64,000 nucleotides of DNA from Blastococcus carthaginiensis (GCF_030731085.1 NZ_JASNFN010000027.1:5762-69761), one strand, 5' to 3'. Shown: positions 9,148 to 22,301, counted from the first letter of the stretch. Notes: generated by a model not told the origin, from the letters alone. Numbers and translations: made by a program.

Positions 9148-9843
9148 TCAGACCTCGACGGAGGCGGCGGTCAGGTCGTGCGAGCCGCAGGTGCAGCCGT
9201 TGCGCGCCGACAGCACCATCGAGACGGCGTGCGCGCGGTCGCGGGCGCCCAGCTTGCGCAGGATCGCCTTGACGTGCGACTTCACCGTGTCCTCGGAGAT
9301 GAACAGGTTCTCGCCGATCCGCCGGTTGGACTGGCCCTGGACCAGCTCGTCGAGCACGTCGGACTCGCGGCGGGTCAGCGGCACCTCGGGGGTGAGCTCG
9401 CGGGCGACCGGCGCGGCCGTCCCGGGCTGCACCCGGCGGATCTGCGGGTCGACGACGGTGCGCCCGGCGCGGGCGGCCAGCACGGCCCAGCCCAGCAGCG
9501 TGGCGGAGGCGTTCATGAGCAGGTAGCCACGGATGCCCGCGGCGAGCGCCTCGTTGACCACGGCGGGGTCCTCGGAGGTGGCCACGGCGACGACGGCGGT
9601 GCGCGGGAAGCGACGGCGCAGGTCGCGGACGGCGGTGAGCGTCGCGCTGCGACCGGAGCCGAGCTCCACGACCACCGCGTCGGGGCGGGCGGACTCGGCC
9701 AGCACCAGCGCGCGGCGCGGCTCGCCGGGCGCACCGACGACCTGCAGGCCTGCGGTCTCGTCGACCATGCCGACCAGGCCGCGACGCAGGACGGGCGCGT
9801 CGGCGAGGACGAGGACCCGGGTGACGCCGGTGGAGATGGACAC
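9148..9843 (-). CDS. Atypical NarL/LuxR-type response regulator lacking the phospho-acceptor Asp
   Basis: A 231-residue regulator with an N-terminal receiver-like domain (7-125) and a C-terminal LuxR/GerE helix-turn-helix (about 155-215: LTRRESDVLDELVQGQSNRR, EDTVKSHVKAILRKL). Aligning to NarL-type receivers, the phospho-acceptor Asp is Glu60 (DAVVVELG), the conserved Lys of the GYLLK motif is Met110 (GYLLMNA), and only one of the two leading acids remains (Asp15). Phosphorylation-independent control is therefore likely. It ends NGCTCGSHD. GTG at 9843 has GGAG upstream; a GTG at 9861 is possible. No partner kinase is adjacent. Confidence 0.85.
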   Translation of the reverse strand: MSISTGVTRVLVLADAPVLRRGLVGMVDETAGLQVVGAPGEPRRALVLAESARPDAVVVELGSGRSATLTAVRDLRRRFPRTAVVAVATSEDPAVVNEALAAGIRGYLLMNASATLLGWAVLAARAGRTVVDPQIRRVQPGTAAPVARELTPEVPLTRRESDVLDELVQGQSNRRIGENLFISEDTVKSHVKAILRKLGARDRAHAVSMVLSARNGCTCGSHDLTAASVEV

Positions 9844-9966
9844 GCTGGTTGCTCCGCTCACGTTCGGTGACGACCTGACCTGCACTCCATCGGTCGGGTG
9901 AACGCAGTGCTTGAGCAGCCCGTTCGAGCTCTCGTCCCTGCGCCGGGGCGCGCGGAGGAGACGTCG

Positions 9967-10042
9967 TGGTGCCCCCGGCAGGATTCGAACCTGCGACACA
10001 CGGTTTAGGAAACCGATGCTCTATCCCCTGAGCTACGGGGGC
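9967..10042 (-). tRNA. tRNA-Arg (anticodon CCT)
   Basis: A complete 76-nt cloverleaf on the minus strand. The acceptor stem GCCCCCG pairs with CGGGGGC; D-stem GCTC/GAGC; anticodon loop TTCCTAA with CCT at 10009-10007; T-arm GCAGG-TTCGAAT-CCTGC. The 3' CCA is encoded (9967-9969). It reads the rare AGG codon. No integrase or repeated 3' fragment lies nearby, so there is no sign of use as an attachment site. Confidence 0.97.
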
Positions 10043-10227
10043 CACGGCGCGCTCGAGCCCGCACCGCGACCTTCGCCGGAAGGCTAGCGGGTGGCCCCGC
10101 GGAACCCCGGAAGCACCCGACTCGTCGGTACGGGAGAGAGAGCGGACGCTTTCAGCGGGTTACGGTGCTGGGGTAGAAGCCGAGCTCCGGCAGCGTCGCC
10201 GGGGGTCAGGAGAGGTGGGTCGCAACG

Positions 10228-10548
10228 ATGGAGACCACGGTGGTCGACGTCCCCGAGCGGGGGCGCTTCGAGGTCCGGCAGGGCGAGCGCGTCGTCGGAC
10301 TGGCCAGCTACCACGTCGACAAGGGGCAGATGACCCTCCCGCACACCGAGGTGGACCCGGCCATGGGCGGGCGGGGCATCGGCAAGCTGCTGGTCGCCGG
10401 CGTCCTCGACGCGGCGCGCGAGCGCGGGCTGACCGTGCTCCCCTACTGCTCCTTCGTGCGCCACTACATCCAGCAGCACCCCGAGCTGGTCGACCTCGTC
10501 GCGGCCGAGGACCGGCCGCACTTCGGCCTGGAGCCCGCCGACCGCTGA
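10228..10548 (+). CDS. Small GNAT-family N-acetyltransferase (YjdJ-like)
   Basis: A 106-residue single-domain acetyltransferase of the short GNAT type. The acetyl-CoA pyrophosphate-binding motif is GGRGIGKLLVAGVLDAARE (about residues 48-66), followed by LPYCSFVRHYIQQHPEL, the usual end of this subfamily. Substrate unknown. ATG at 10228 follows AGGAGAGG about 13 bases upstream. Its stop is 34 bp before the DNA glycosylase gene. Confidence 0.88.
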   Translation: METTVVDVPERGRFEVRQGERVVGLASYHVDKGQMTLPHTEVDPAMGGRGIGKLLVAGVLDAARERGLTVLPYCSFVRHYIQQHPELVDLVAAEDRPHFGLEPADR

Positions 10549-10582
10549 GCAGGTGGTCGGGGCCGCCACCTAGGCTGCGCGG

Positions 10583-11392
10583 GTGCCCGAAGGCCACACC
10601 CTGTTCCGCCTGGCGCAGCACCTGCAGCTGCCCTTCGCCGACCGCCCGGTGCACGTGACCAGCCCGCAGGGCCGGTTCGACGCCGGCGCCGCGCTGCTGG
10701 ACGGCCGGGTGCTCGACGAGGTGTTCTCCTACGGCAAGCACCTGTTCGCCCGCTTCGGCGCCGACCACCTGCACGTGCACCTGGGGCTCTACGGCACTTT
10801 CCTCACCGGCAGCGGCACGCCCCCGGTGGCGAAGGGGGCGCTGCGCATGCGCTGGGTCGGCGACGGGCCCGACGGCGGCGGCGTGTGGGGCGACCTGCGC
10901 GGCCCGACCGCCTGCGAGGTCCTGCCCGCACCGGAGGTCGAGCGGATCCTCGACCGGCTGGGGCCGGACCCGTTGCGGCCCCGGGCCGACGGTGCCCTCG
11001 CGCACCGGCGCATCGCGGGCAGCCGCACGGCGGTGGGCGCGCTGCTGATGGACCAGTCGGTGCTGGCCGGCGTCGGCAACGTCTACCGCGCTGAGCTGCT
11101 GTTCCGGCACCGGGTCTCGCCGTTCCGCCCCGGCAAGGCGATCGGCGCCGAGCTCTGGGCCGGCATGTGGCGGGACCTGGTGACGCTCATGCGCTCGGGG
11201 GTCCGCATGGGCCGCATCGTGACGACCCGGCCCGAGGACCGGTCCCGCCGCAGCGGCGCGGTGCGCCGCGAGGACGCCCACTACGTCTACCGGCGCACCG
11301 GGCTGCCCTGCCGGATCTGCGGCACCCCGATCCGCACCGAGGTCATGGTCGGCCGCAACCTCTACTGGTGCCCGGTCTGCCAGGCCGTCTGA
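10583..11392 (+). CDS. Fpg/Nei-family DNA glycosylase/AP lyase (Nei2-like)
   Basis: A 269-residue base-excision repair enzyme. The mature N-terminus PEGHTLFRL supplies the catalytic Pro (Schiff base) and Glu. The H2TH region is near residues 150-180 (GALLMDQSVLAGVGNVYRAELLF) and a C-terminal four-Cys zinc finger is present (CRICG, CPVC). The PEGHT start is typical of endonuclease VIII-type rather than Fpg (PELPE), so oxidised pyrimidines are the likely substrates. GTG start. Confidence 0.92.
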   Translation: MPEGHTLFRLAQHLQLPFADRPVHVTSPQGRFDAGAALLDGRVLDEVFSYGKHLFARFGADHLHVHLGLYGTFLTGSGTPPVAKGALRMRWVGDGPDGGGVWGDLRGPTACEVLPAPEVERILDRLGPDPLRPRADGALAHRRIAGSRTAVGALLMDQSVLAGVGNVYRAELLFRHRVSPFRPGKAIGAELWAGMWRDLVTLMRSGVRMGRIVTTRPEDRSRRSGAVRREDAHYVYRRTGLPCRICGTPIRTEVMVGRNLYWCPVCQAV

Positions 11393-11435
11393 ACGCCCCC
11401 GGCCGTCGCCGCCGGCGGGTGTACCGTCGGGAAGG

Positions 11436-12284
11436 ATGAGACACCGGTCACGTTGGGCGATCACGGTGACCGCGGTGGCCGGGCTGGTCGGACTGCCCAC
11501 CGCGGCCTCGGCCGCGCCGGTGGAGCGGGAGACCGCGCGGAGCAGCACCGGGTACGACGTCTCCCACCCGCAGTGCGGCGCCGACCTCCCCGACGACGCC
11601 GCGTTCGCCGTCGTCGGCGTGAACGGCGGCCTGGCCACCCGGACCAACCCCTGCCTCGCCCGGCAGCTGGAGTGGGGCGCCGGCTCGTCGGGCGAGGTGC
11701 CCGGTCAGCCGCCGCTGCAGCTGTACCTCAACACCGCCAACCCGGGCCAGGTCCGCGACCAGGTCGTCACCTGGCCCGCCGACGGCGAGACGCCCTACGG
11801 CGACTGCGACGGCACCAACTCGATGGCCTGCAGCTGGCAGTACGGCTGGGAACGGGCGCGGACCAGCGTCCAGTGGTTCTTCCGGCCCGCCGCGCGGTCG
11901 GTGCCGCTGGCCAGCCGCCCCGAGCACTACACCTGGTGGCTCGACGTCGAGACCATGAACACCTGGCAGCAGGGCTCCGACGACGCCCGCGCGCGCAACC
12001 GGGCCGCGCTGGAGGGCATGACCGAGTACCTGACCGAGCGGGACGGCCGGGTGGGCGTGTACTCGACCGGCTACCAGTGGGGCCGGATCGTCGGCGAGGT
12101 GCCCGAGGACAGCAACCTGGCCGACCTCGACAGCTGGCTCGCCGGCGCCGACGAGCGCGCGGACGCCCGCAAGCGCTGCGCCGAGGACCCGCTGGTCCCC
12201 GGCGGCAGGGTGGTGATGGTGCAGTGGGTCGAGGACGACCTCGACCACAACCACGCCTGCCGCGGGGGCACCGCGCGGGGCTGA
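11436..12284 (+). CDS. Secreted protein with GH25/DUF1906-like fold
   Basis: A 282-residue exported protein. Residues 1-28 form a Sec signal peptide ending AASAAP. The mature part starts with STGYDVSHPQCG, reminiscent of the beta-1 strand of GH25-like/DUF1906 glycosidase-like proteins, and has four or more Cys that could form disulfides, plus YTWWLDVETMNTW and VGVYSTGYQWG, the central and later strands. The catalytic acid pair of lysozymes is not obvious, so hydrolysis of peptidoglycan is only a possibility. ATG at 11436 has GGAAGG upstream. Confidence 0.75.
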   Translation: MRHRSRWAITVTAVAGLVGLPTAASAAPVERETARSSTGYDVSHPQCGADLPDDAAFAVVGVNGGLATRTNPCLARQLEWGAGSSGEVPGQPPLQLYLNTANPGQVRDQVVTWPADGETPYGDCDGTNSMACSWQYGWERARTSVQWFFRPAARSVPLASRPEHYTWWLDVETMNTWQQGSDDARARNRAALEGMTEYLTERDGRVGVYSTGYQWGRIVGEVPEDSNLADLDSWLAGADERADARKRCAEDPLVPGGRVVMVQWVEDDLDHNHACRGGTARG

Positions 12285-12289
12285 CGCGG

Positions 12290-12595
12290 CTAGAGCGCGC
12301 CCTTGCCCGGCTCCCCCGCCGGGACGGCGGTCAGCCGGCGGACGTCCGGCGGCGCGGCCAGCTTGCCGGCCAGCGCCCCGCCCAGGGTGGTCAGCGCCTC
12401 GGCCTTGCCGTGGGCGCGCAGCGCCTCGGGGCTCTCCCACCGCTCCACCATCACGAAGACGCCGTCGCCCTCGTGCAGCGCGTAGAGCTCGCAGCCGGGC
12501 TCGGCGTGCACCTGCGGCACGGCGGCGAGGATCGCCTCGCGGACGGCGTCCACCGCCTCCGGCTTCGGGGTGATGGTGGCGACGACGACGGACAC
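12290..12595 (-). CDS. ABM-domain putative quinol monooxygenase
   Basis: A 101-residue dimeric alpha-beta-barrel (ABM/YgiN) protein: VVVATITPKPEAVDAVREAIL, then PGCELYALHEGDGVFVMVERWES and the helix SPEALRAHGKAEAL, in family order. Such proteins oxidise quinols or heme-like substrates or act in polyketide oxidation; the substrate here is unknown. GTG at 12595 is 82 bp from the divergent reductase gene. Confidence 0.85.
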   Translation of the reverse strand: MSVVVATITPKPEAVDAVREAILAAVPQVHAEPGCELYALHEGDGVFVMVERWESPEALRAHGKAEALTTLGGALAGKLAAPPDVRRLTAVPAGEPGKGAL

Positions 12596-12677
12596 GGGGC
12601 CTCCTGGGGACGACGCGGATCGAACGGCCCGGACGGTTGCCCTGGTGGCGCGGCCCCGGCCGGGCCAGGATGCCAGG

Positions 12678-14087
12678 GTGGTCGACGACGGCGCTCCCCC
12701 TCCCCCGGCTGATGACCACCCGCTGCGCGTGGCGGTCGTCGGCGCCGGACCGGCCGGCATCTACGCCGCCGACGCCCTGACGAGGCAGAGCGAGGTGCCC
12801 GTCGCCGTCGACCTGGTCGACCGGCTGCCCACCCCCTTCGGCCTGGTCCGCCACGGCATCGCCCCCGACCACCCGAAGATGCGCGCCATCCGCGACACCC
12901 TGCACCGCAGCCTCGACCACCCCCTGGTGCGGTTCGTCGGCAACGTGGAGGTGGGCACGGAGCTCGCGCTGGACGACCTGCGCGCGCACGTCGACGCGGT
13001 CGTCTACACCTACGGCGCCGCCCTCGACCGGCACCTGGGCATCGAGGGCGAGGACCTGCCCGGCAGCCTGGCCGCCACCGACCTCGTGGCCTGGTACACC
13101 GGCCACCCCGACGCCGACCGCGCCACCGTGGAGGCGGCCCTGTCCGGCGTCCGGCGCGCCGTGGTGATCGGGGTGGGCAACGTCGCGCTCGACGTCGGGC
13201 GCATCCTCGCCCGCACCGCGGAGGAGCTGGAGCCGACCGACATGCCCCAGCACGTCATCGACGTGCTGGCGGCCGCCCCGGTCGAGGAGGTGACGGTGCT
13301 CGGCCGCCGCGGCCCGGCGCAGGCCACCTTCACCACCCAGGAGCTGCGCGAGCTCGGTGAGCTGGCGGCGGGCACCGTGCTGGTCGACCCCGGCGACCTC
13401 GAGCTCGACGACGAGACCGAGGCCCGGGCCGCGGCGGACCGCAACGCCACCCGCAACCTCGCCGTCCTGCGCGACTGGTCGGCCCACGAGCCGGAGCCCG
13501 GCCGCACCCGGCTGCGGCTGCGCTTCTACTCCCGCCCGGTGCGGCTGCTGGGCACCGACCGGGTCACCGGCGTCGAGGTGGAACGCACCGCCGTCGACGG
13601 CGACGGCCGGGCGATCGGCACCGGTGAGTTCGAGGTGCTCCCGGCCGACCTCGTGGTGCGCTCGGTGGGCTACCTCGGCACCCCGCTGCCCGGCCTGCCG
13701 GTCGACCAGCGGACCGGCACCGTCACCCACGACGGGGTGGGCCGGGTGCTGCGCGACGGCGCCCCCTCGGCCGGCGAGTACGCGGCCGGCTGGATCAAGC
13801 GCGGCCCCACCGGGGTGGTCGGGCACAACAAGCACGACGCCCGCGAGACCGTCGCGGCGCTGCTGGCCGACGCCGCGGACGGCACGCTGCGGGTGCGCGG
13901 CCCGGTCGACGACCTGGTGCGCACCCTGCAGGCGCGCGGGGCCGAGCCGGTGCTGCTCGACGACTGGCGGGCCATCGACGCCGCCGAGCAGGCCCTCGGC
14001 GCCAGCCGCGGCCGGGCCCGCACCACGCTGCACGAGCGGGAGTCGCTGCTGGCCGCCGTCCGGGAGGCCGCGGCCCGGGGACGCTGA
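12678..14087 (+). CDS. FAD-dependent ferredoxin/adrenodoxin-type NADP+ reductase (FprA-like)
   Basis: A 469-residue flavoprotein of the adrenodoxin-reductase family (mycobacterial FprA type) that moves electrons between NADPH and a ferredoxin. FAD-binding VAVVGAGPAGIYAAD is near residues 17-31, then VDRLPTPFGLVRHGIAPDHP, the NADPH-site VVIGVGNVALDVGRIL (about 158-173), VTVLGRRGPAQATFTTQELRE, and the C-terminal GWIKRGPTGVVGHNKHDA. GTG at 12678 has AGGATGCCAGG upstream. Its ferredoxin partner is not in the window. Confidence 0.93.
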   Translation: MVDDGAPPPPADDHPLRVAVVGAGPAGIYAADALTRQSEVPVAVDLVDRLPTPFGLVRHGIAPDHPKMRAIRDTLHRSLDHPLVRFVGNVEVGTELALDDLRAHVDAVVYTYGAALDRHLGIEGEDLPGSLAATDLVAWYTGHPDADRATVEAALSGVRRAVVIGVGNVALDVGRILARTAEELEPTDMPQHVIDVLAAAPVEEVTVLGRRGPAQATFTTQELRELGELAAGTVLVDPGDLELDDETEARAAADRNATRNLAVLRDWSAHEPEPGRTRLRLRFYSRPVRLLGTDRVTGVEVERTAVDGDGRAIGTGEFEVLPADLVVRSVGYLGTPLPGLPVDQRTGTVTHDGVGRVLRDGAPSAGEYAAGWIKRGPTGVVGHNKHDARETVAALLADAADGTLRVRGPVDDLVRTLQARGAEPVLLDDWRAIDAAEQALGASRGRARTTLHERESLLAAVREAAARGR

Positions 14088-14088
14088 C

Positions 14089-15154
14089 TCAGCGCATCGC
14101 CGCCAGCAGCTCCCGCGCCGCCGCCTCGTCGGCCGCGGCCACGAACCGGATGAGCGCGCCGGTGTCGGGCACCAGCCGCAGCGGTTCCCCTCGCTCGGTG
14201 AGGACGGCCCCCCCGGCCGCCAGCAGCACCGCCAGCCCGCCGGCGACGTCGTGCACGTGGGTGCCGCCGCGGTCCAGGTCGTGCCAGGCCGCCGCCGCGC
14301 CGTCGGCGACCAGGCAGAGGTCGACGGCGGTGCAACCGGTGATCCGCACCCGGCGGGCCGTCGCCGGCACCGCCACCGCGGCACCCCGGGGTCCGCTGGG
14401 GACGACGACGGTGCCGCCGGTCCGGGTGCGCACCGGCACCCCGTCCCGCACGGCACCGTGCCCCTCGACCGCCGCCCAGCGCCGGCCCGAGGAGAGATCG
14501 GCGACCAGCCCCGCCACCGGCCGGCCCTCGTGCACCAGCGCGGCGGAGAACGCCCACGGCGGCAGCCCGGCGGCGAAGTTGCCGGTGCCGTCGAGCGGGT
14601 CGAGCACCACCCACGGCCGCCCGGCGGCGACCACGGTGTCGCGGCTCTCCTCGCTGAGCACCGGCACGCCCAGCGCGCCGAGCACCTCGACGGCGGCGTC
14701 GTGCGCGGCGTCGTCGGCCGCGAGCGCGGGGCTGCCGTCGCGCTTGGTCCGCGCCTCCCCCGTACCGTGCGCGAGCGCCACCGCCGTCTCCACCCGGGTG
14801 GCCGCCAGCGCCGCCAGGTGGGCGAAGCGCAGCGGCAGCGGCGCGTCGGCCGGCGGCGCCGGCACGTCGACGCACCGGCCGGTCGCCAGGTGCCGCACGC
14901 GGTCGCAGCCCCACTCCGCCGCGGCGGCGAGCACGACCGGGTGGTCCAGCGGCACGCCGGCCCGGCGCACCACCACGGCCGCGGCGGTGGCCTCGTCGGT
15001 CCACTGCCGGCGGACCAGCACCACCTGGCCCTCCTCGCCGACCAGCACCCGCGCCCAGGGGTCGAGCAGCGCCGGGGCGAGCGCGGCCGGCGACAGCCCC
15101 AGCGCCTCGGCCGCGGCCGGGAGATCGGGGCTGGTCGCGGTGCGCAGCCCCGGG

Positions 15155-15162
<8 letters not shown>
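14089..15162 (-). CDS. Inositol monophosphatase-family protein with an extra N-terminal domain
   Basis: 357 residues. From about residue 110 to 357 it is an IMPase-family phosphatase: the metal-site Glu of VLSEES, VVLDPLDGTGNFAAGLPPWAF (motif A), and a motif-B region (AAAAWHDLDRGGTHVHDVAGG) in which the usual WDxxAG is altered to HDVAGG. Residues 1-110 are an unassigned alpha/beta segment with a faint GNAT-like rhythm (VLVGEEGQVVLVRRQWTD). The GTG overlaps the 3' end of ppc by 8 bp, so the two are coupled. Substrate (inositol-P, histidinol-P, PAP or a sugar-P) is not decidable. Confidence 0.75.
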
Positions 15163-17950
<2,788 letters not shown>

Positions 17951-18110
17951 ACCACAAGTATCGGGGACGCAGGTGACGCGCTCATGTCCCCCCTGCCACG
18001 GCGGCCCCGTCGCACTCACCGTCAGAGTGCGCCGATGCGCACATCCAGGCGCGACGACTGCACATCAGCGCACGATGTCCGCTGCCCGGCCCCGCCAGGA
18101 CGGGATCCTC

Positions 18111-18968
18111 TCAGTGCTCGAGCTCCCGCAGGCACTGCGCCGCGAGCTGGTCACCGGCCGCCGCGCCCAGGCGGAACTGCTCCACGGCGCCCTCGAGGTC
18201 CCCGCGGTCGGCCAGCAGCACGCCGAGGTTCTGGTGGCAGTACGCGTCACCGACGGCGATGCCGCTGCGGTAGGCCTCCTCGGCGGCCTCCTCGTCGCCC
18301 AGCTCCTCGCGGTAGAGGTTGCCCAGCGGCAGCCAGGCCACCTGCTCGCCCAGCTTGGCCCCGCGCTCGAGCACCGAGCGGGCCTCGGCCGACCGGCCGG
18401 TCTCCCGCAGCAGGTGCGCGAGATCCGCGCGGGCGGCCGGGAAGTGGTGCTGCCCCGCGCGCAGGTCGTCCTCCAGCGCCGGGTCCAGGGTCGAGCACCA
18501 GCGCCAGCAGGCGACGACGGCCGCCGCCTCCTGGTCACCGGCGGCGGCGAACTCCTCGGCCACCGCCATGGCCTGCTCGCGCTCGCCCTGCTCGCGGAGC
18601 AGGAACGCCAGCTGCAGCCCGCCCTCCAGGTCACCGGCGGCCGCCGCGCCCCGGTAGGCGCGCATCGCGCCGGCGAGGTCGCCCAGGTCCTCCAGCACCA
18701 GGCCGAGGTTGCGCCAGGCGTCCGACTCCCCGCCGCGCAGGGCGACCTCGTAGGCGTCGACCGCCTCCTCCCAGCGCTGCTGCGCGGCGAGGGAGTTGCC
18801 GAGGTTGAACGCGGCGACCGAGTCGCCCAGGTCGAACGCGCGGCGGAAGCACGTCTCGGCGTCGGTCTGCCGGCCGGCGTCGGCCAGGTCGCAGCCGAGG
18901 TCGATCAGCGCATCGGCGTCGTCGGAGGCGAGCAGCCGCCGCAGCCGCACGTCCAGGTCCTCGGTCAT
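18111..18968 (-). CDS. TPR/Sel1-type repeat protein
   Basis: 285 residues made almost wholly of helical repeats of 34-36 residues (AAFNLGNSLAAQQRWEEAVD, AWRNLGLVLEDLGDLAGAMR, CHQNLGVLLADRGDLEGAVE). No signal peptide, no membrane segment and no catalytic domain are visible, so it is likely a cytoplasmic scaffold for protein contacts. Partners are unknown. ATG at 18968 (MTEDLD); an ATG nine bases upstream is also possible. Confidence 0.82.
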   Translation of the reverse strand: MTEDLDVRLRRLLASDDADALIDLGCDLADAGRQTDAETCFRRAFDLGDSVAAFNLGNSLAAQQRWEEAVDAYEVALRGGESDAWRNLGLVLEDLGDLAGAMRAYRGAAAAGDLEGGLQLAFLLREQGEREQAMAVAEEFAAAGDQEAAAVVACWRWCSTLDPALEDDLRAGQHHFPAARADLAHLLRETGRSAEARSVLERGAKLGEQVAWLPLGNLYREELGDEEAAEEAYRSGIAVGDAYCHQNLGVLLADRGDLEGAVEQFRLGAAAGDQLAAQCLRELEH

Positions 18969-18984
18969 GCCGCCCATGATCGCG

Positions 18985-19013
18985 GCGAGGGGGCGCGCTG
19001 CGCGCCCCCTCGC
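18985..19013 (-). terminator. Strong 13-bp hairpin downstream of the F420 oxidoreductase gene
   Basis: GCGAGGGGGCGCG and CGCGCCCCCTCGC pair perfectly across a 3-base CTG loop, between the oxidoreductase stop codon (19063) and the TPR gene start on the same strand. This is the right place for termination; there is no U-tract. Confidence 0.55.
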
Positions 19014-19062
19014 GCCCGGACCTCACCCCAAGGGAGCGGCCCGGGGGCGGCAGGTCACCCGA

Positions 19063-20043
19063 TCAGCTGCCGAACGCCTCCCGCCAGGCCGGCATGAGCG
19101 AGCTGCGCACCCATTCGAGGTAGGGCTCCTGCTGGTCGCCGCCGATCTGCACGAGGGCCAGGTGGGTGAAGCCCGCGTCGGCGTAGGCCTTGGCCCCCTC
19201 GATCACGGCATCGACGTCGTCCCCGCACGGGATGGACCCGGCGACGTCGTCGGGCGTGACGAACTGGCTGGCCGCGTCGAACGCGGCGGTCCCCGGCAGC
19301 TCGGCGTTCACCTTCCAGCCCAGCCCGAACCAGCGGAAGAGGCTGTGCGCCCGCTGCACCGCGGCGTCCTCGTCGGTGCCGAAGCTGATCGGCATCTGGC
19401 CGACCTTCGGCTTGCCGGCACCGCCGGCGGCCTCGAACTGCTCCACGAGCTCGCTCATCGGGTCGGTGGCGACGAGGACGTCGGCGAGCTCGCCGGCGAT
19501 CGTGGCCGCCTGCTTCCCGCCCGCCGCGAAGCCGATGGGCACCCGCTTCTCCGGCAGGTCCCAGAGCTTGGCCGACTCGACGTCGAAGTGCTCGCCGCGG
19601 AAGTTGGTGTAGCCCTCGCCGTCGAACAGGTCGCGGATGATCTGCAGGGCCTCCACGATCCGCTCGTGCCGCACGTCGGCGCCGGGCCACCCGCCGCCGA
19701 CCACGTGCTCGCTGAGGTTCTCCCCCGCGCCGATGCCCAGGGTGAAGCGCCCCTCGGAGAGGATCTGCAGCGTCGCGGCCTGCTGCGCCACGACCGCCGG
19801 GTGGTACCGGAAGGTCGGGCAGGTCACGTACGTCATCAGCGGGATCCGGCTGGTCGCCTGCGCGGCCGCCCCCAGCGTCACCCACGCGTTCGGCGAGTGG
19901 CCCATCTCGTCCAGCCACGGGAAGTAGTGGTCGCTGCTGACGGCGAAGTCGAACCCGACCTCCTCGGCACCCACCACGTGGCGGACCAGGTCCCTCGGTC
20001 CGGCCTGCTCGGTCATCATCGTGTAGCCCAGCTGCATCGCCAT
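19063..20043 (-). CDS. LLM-class F420-dependent oxidoreductase
   Basis: A 326-residue luciferase-like TIM-barrel flavin/F420 oxidoreductase of the TIGR03557 type: GYTMMTEQAGPRDLVRHVVGAEEVGFDF at the start, SSDHYFPW, and RFTLGIGAGENLSEHVVG around residue 100. This subgroup uses the deazaflavin cofactor F420, made by many actinobacteria. Substrate unknown. ATG at 20043. It is monocistronic, followed by a strong hairpin. Confidence 0.92.
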   Translation of the reverse strand: MAMQLGYTMMTEQAGPRDLVRHVVGAEEVGFDFAVSSDHYFPWLDEMGHSPNAWVTLGAAAQATSRIPLMTYVTCPTFRYHPAVVAQQAATLQILSEGRFTLGIGAGENLSEHVVGGGWPGADVRHERIVEALQIIRDLFDGEGYTNFRGEHFDVESAKLWDLPEKRVPIGFAAGGKQAATIAGELADVLVATDPMSELVEQFEAAGGAGKPKVGQMPISFGTDEDAAVQRAHSLFRWFGLGWKVNAELPGTAAFDAASQFVTPDDVAGSIPCGDDVDAVIEGAKAYADAGFTHLALVQIGGDQQEPYLEWVRSSLMPAWREAFGS

Positions 20044-20080
20044 GCCGCGCGGCTACCCGGGCGCCCCGGGGCGTCAACCC

Positions 20081-21261
20081 TCAGACGCGCTCGGCCCGCA
20101 GCGCCTCCCGGACCTTGATCTTCCCGCCGGTCCGCAGCAGCGCCCCGGCGTAGACCCGCCCGCCCAGGCGCACGATCAACGCGATGGCGGCCAGCATCAG
20201 CACCACGGCCAGCCCGACCTCCCACAGGGCGACCTGGCCCGCGGCCTGGCGCACCGGCATGACCAGCGGCGACAGCCCCGGCAGGTAGGAGGTCACCCGG
20301 GCCAGGCCGCCGGCGGGGTCGGAGGCGGCCTGGATGCCGACGAAGAACGCGACGATGAGCACCATGGACGTCGGCATGAGCACCGTGGCCAGGTCCTCCT
20401 GCCGGCTCACCAGCGAGGCCGCCACCGCGAACACCGCGGCGTAGAAGGCGTAGCCCAGCAGGAACCAGGCGATCACCGTGAGCACGGTGCCGATCAGCTC
20501 CCCCGGCACCTCGACGACGTCGAAGGCGAGCACGCCCGCGACGCCGACGACGCCGATCAGCACCATCTGGCCCAGGGCCAGCACCCCGAGGCCGAGGATC
20601 TTGCCGGCGAGCAGCTGCCAGGGGCGCATCGTCGCCAGCAGCAGCTCGACGACCCGGCTGGCCTTCTCCTCCACCACGCCCTGGGCGATGAACTGGCCGA
20701 ACAGGATCAGCAGGCTGTAGAGCAGGACGACGCCGATGATCGCGGTGACGATCCGCTGGCCGTCGGCCGCGGCGCCGGTGTCCAGCGAGGTGACCGCCAC
20801 CTCGGGCACGTCCAGACCGGTCAGCCCGGCGTCGGCGAGCTGCTGGGCGACCGCGAGCTGGCCGACCGCCCCCTGCACGACCGCCTCCAGGGAGCCGCCG
20901 GCGGACTCACGGACCAGCAGCTCGGGGTCGGTGCCGGCCACGAGGGCGCCATCGACGTCCTCGGCGTCCACCGCTGCGCGCGCGGCGTCCTCGTCGGCCA
21001 GCTCCACCACGGTGACGTCGACGTCCAGCGCCTCCCCCTGGGCCTCCAGGGCGGCGGTCACGGAGGCGTCCCCGCCGACGACACCGACGCGCGTCTCCTC
21101 GCCGCCGGAGCTCACGACCACCTGGAACGCCATCGCGCCGACGATCGCGACCAGGATGACGATCGAGCTGATGATGAAGCTCTTGTCCCGGATGCGGGTG
21201 GAGAGCTCCCGCGTCGCGACCAGCCGGATCTTCGCGGTGCTGCTCAGGGTGCGGAGCTCGG

Positions 21262-21265
<4 letters not shown>
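20081..21265 (-). CDS. ABC-2 type transporter permease (NatB-like)
   Basis: A 394-residue ABC-2 permease: one N-terminal helix (about 31-52), a large extracytoplasmic domain (about 55-205), then five helices in the C-terminal half (IIGVVLLYSLLILFGQFIAQ, VVEEKASRVVELLLATMRPW and later). This arrangement matches NatB/YhaP-type exporters of Na+ or drugs. Its GTG overlaps the stop of the ATPase gene by four bases, so the pair is one transporter. Confidence 0.9.
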
Positions 21266-22170
<905 letters not shown>

Positions 22171-22301
22171 CTGTTCCTCCTGCCCTCGCGTGTTCCTGCC
22201 CGAGACCGTATCGGGGCTCACGATCACGTCGGGGCAGGTGAGGTGCCCGAGTACCGGAAGTTCACCTCGCGGCCGGCGCCCCGGTGCGGTGTCATCGGTG
22301 G

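Noticed and set aside
9967..10042. tRNA-Arg as a phage or island attachment site
   Set aside because: No integrase, no repeated 3' tRNA fragment and ordinary genes on both sides.
9967..10045. Open frames starting MAPVAQGIEHRFPKP or MSQVRILPGAP
   Set aside because: These are the well-known false proteins read from a tRNA gene; the DNA is tRNA-Arg(CCT).
18985..19013. The 13-bp GCGAGGGGGCGCG hairpin as a mobile repeat
   Set aside because: It is a simple perfect stem with a 3-base loop at a transcript end, which a terminator explains adequately.
22171..22301. SOS box upstream of udgX
   Set aside because: I looked for a CGAAC-N4-GTTCG type LexA site and saw none convincing.
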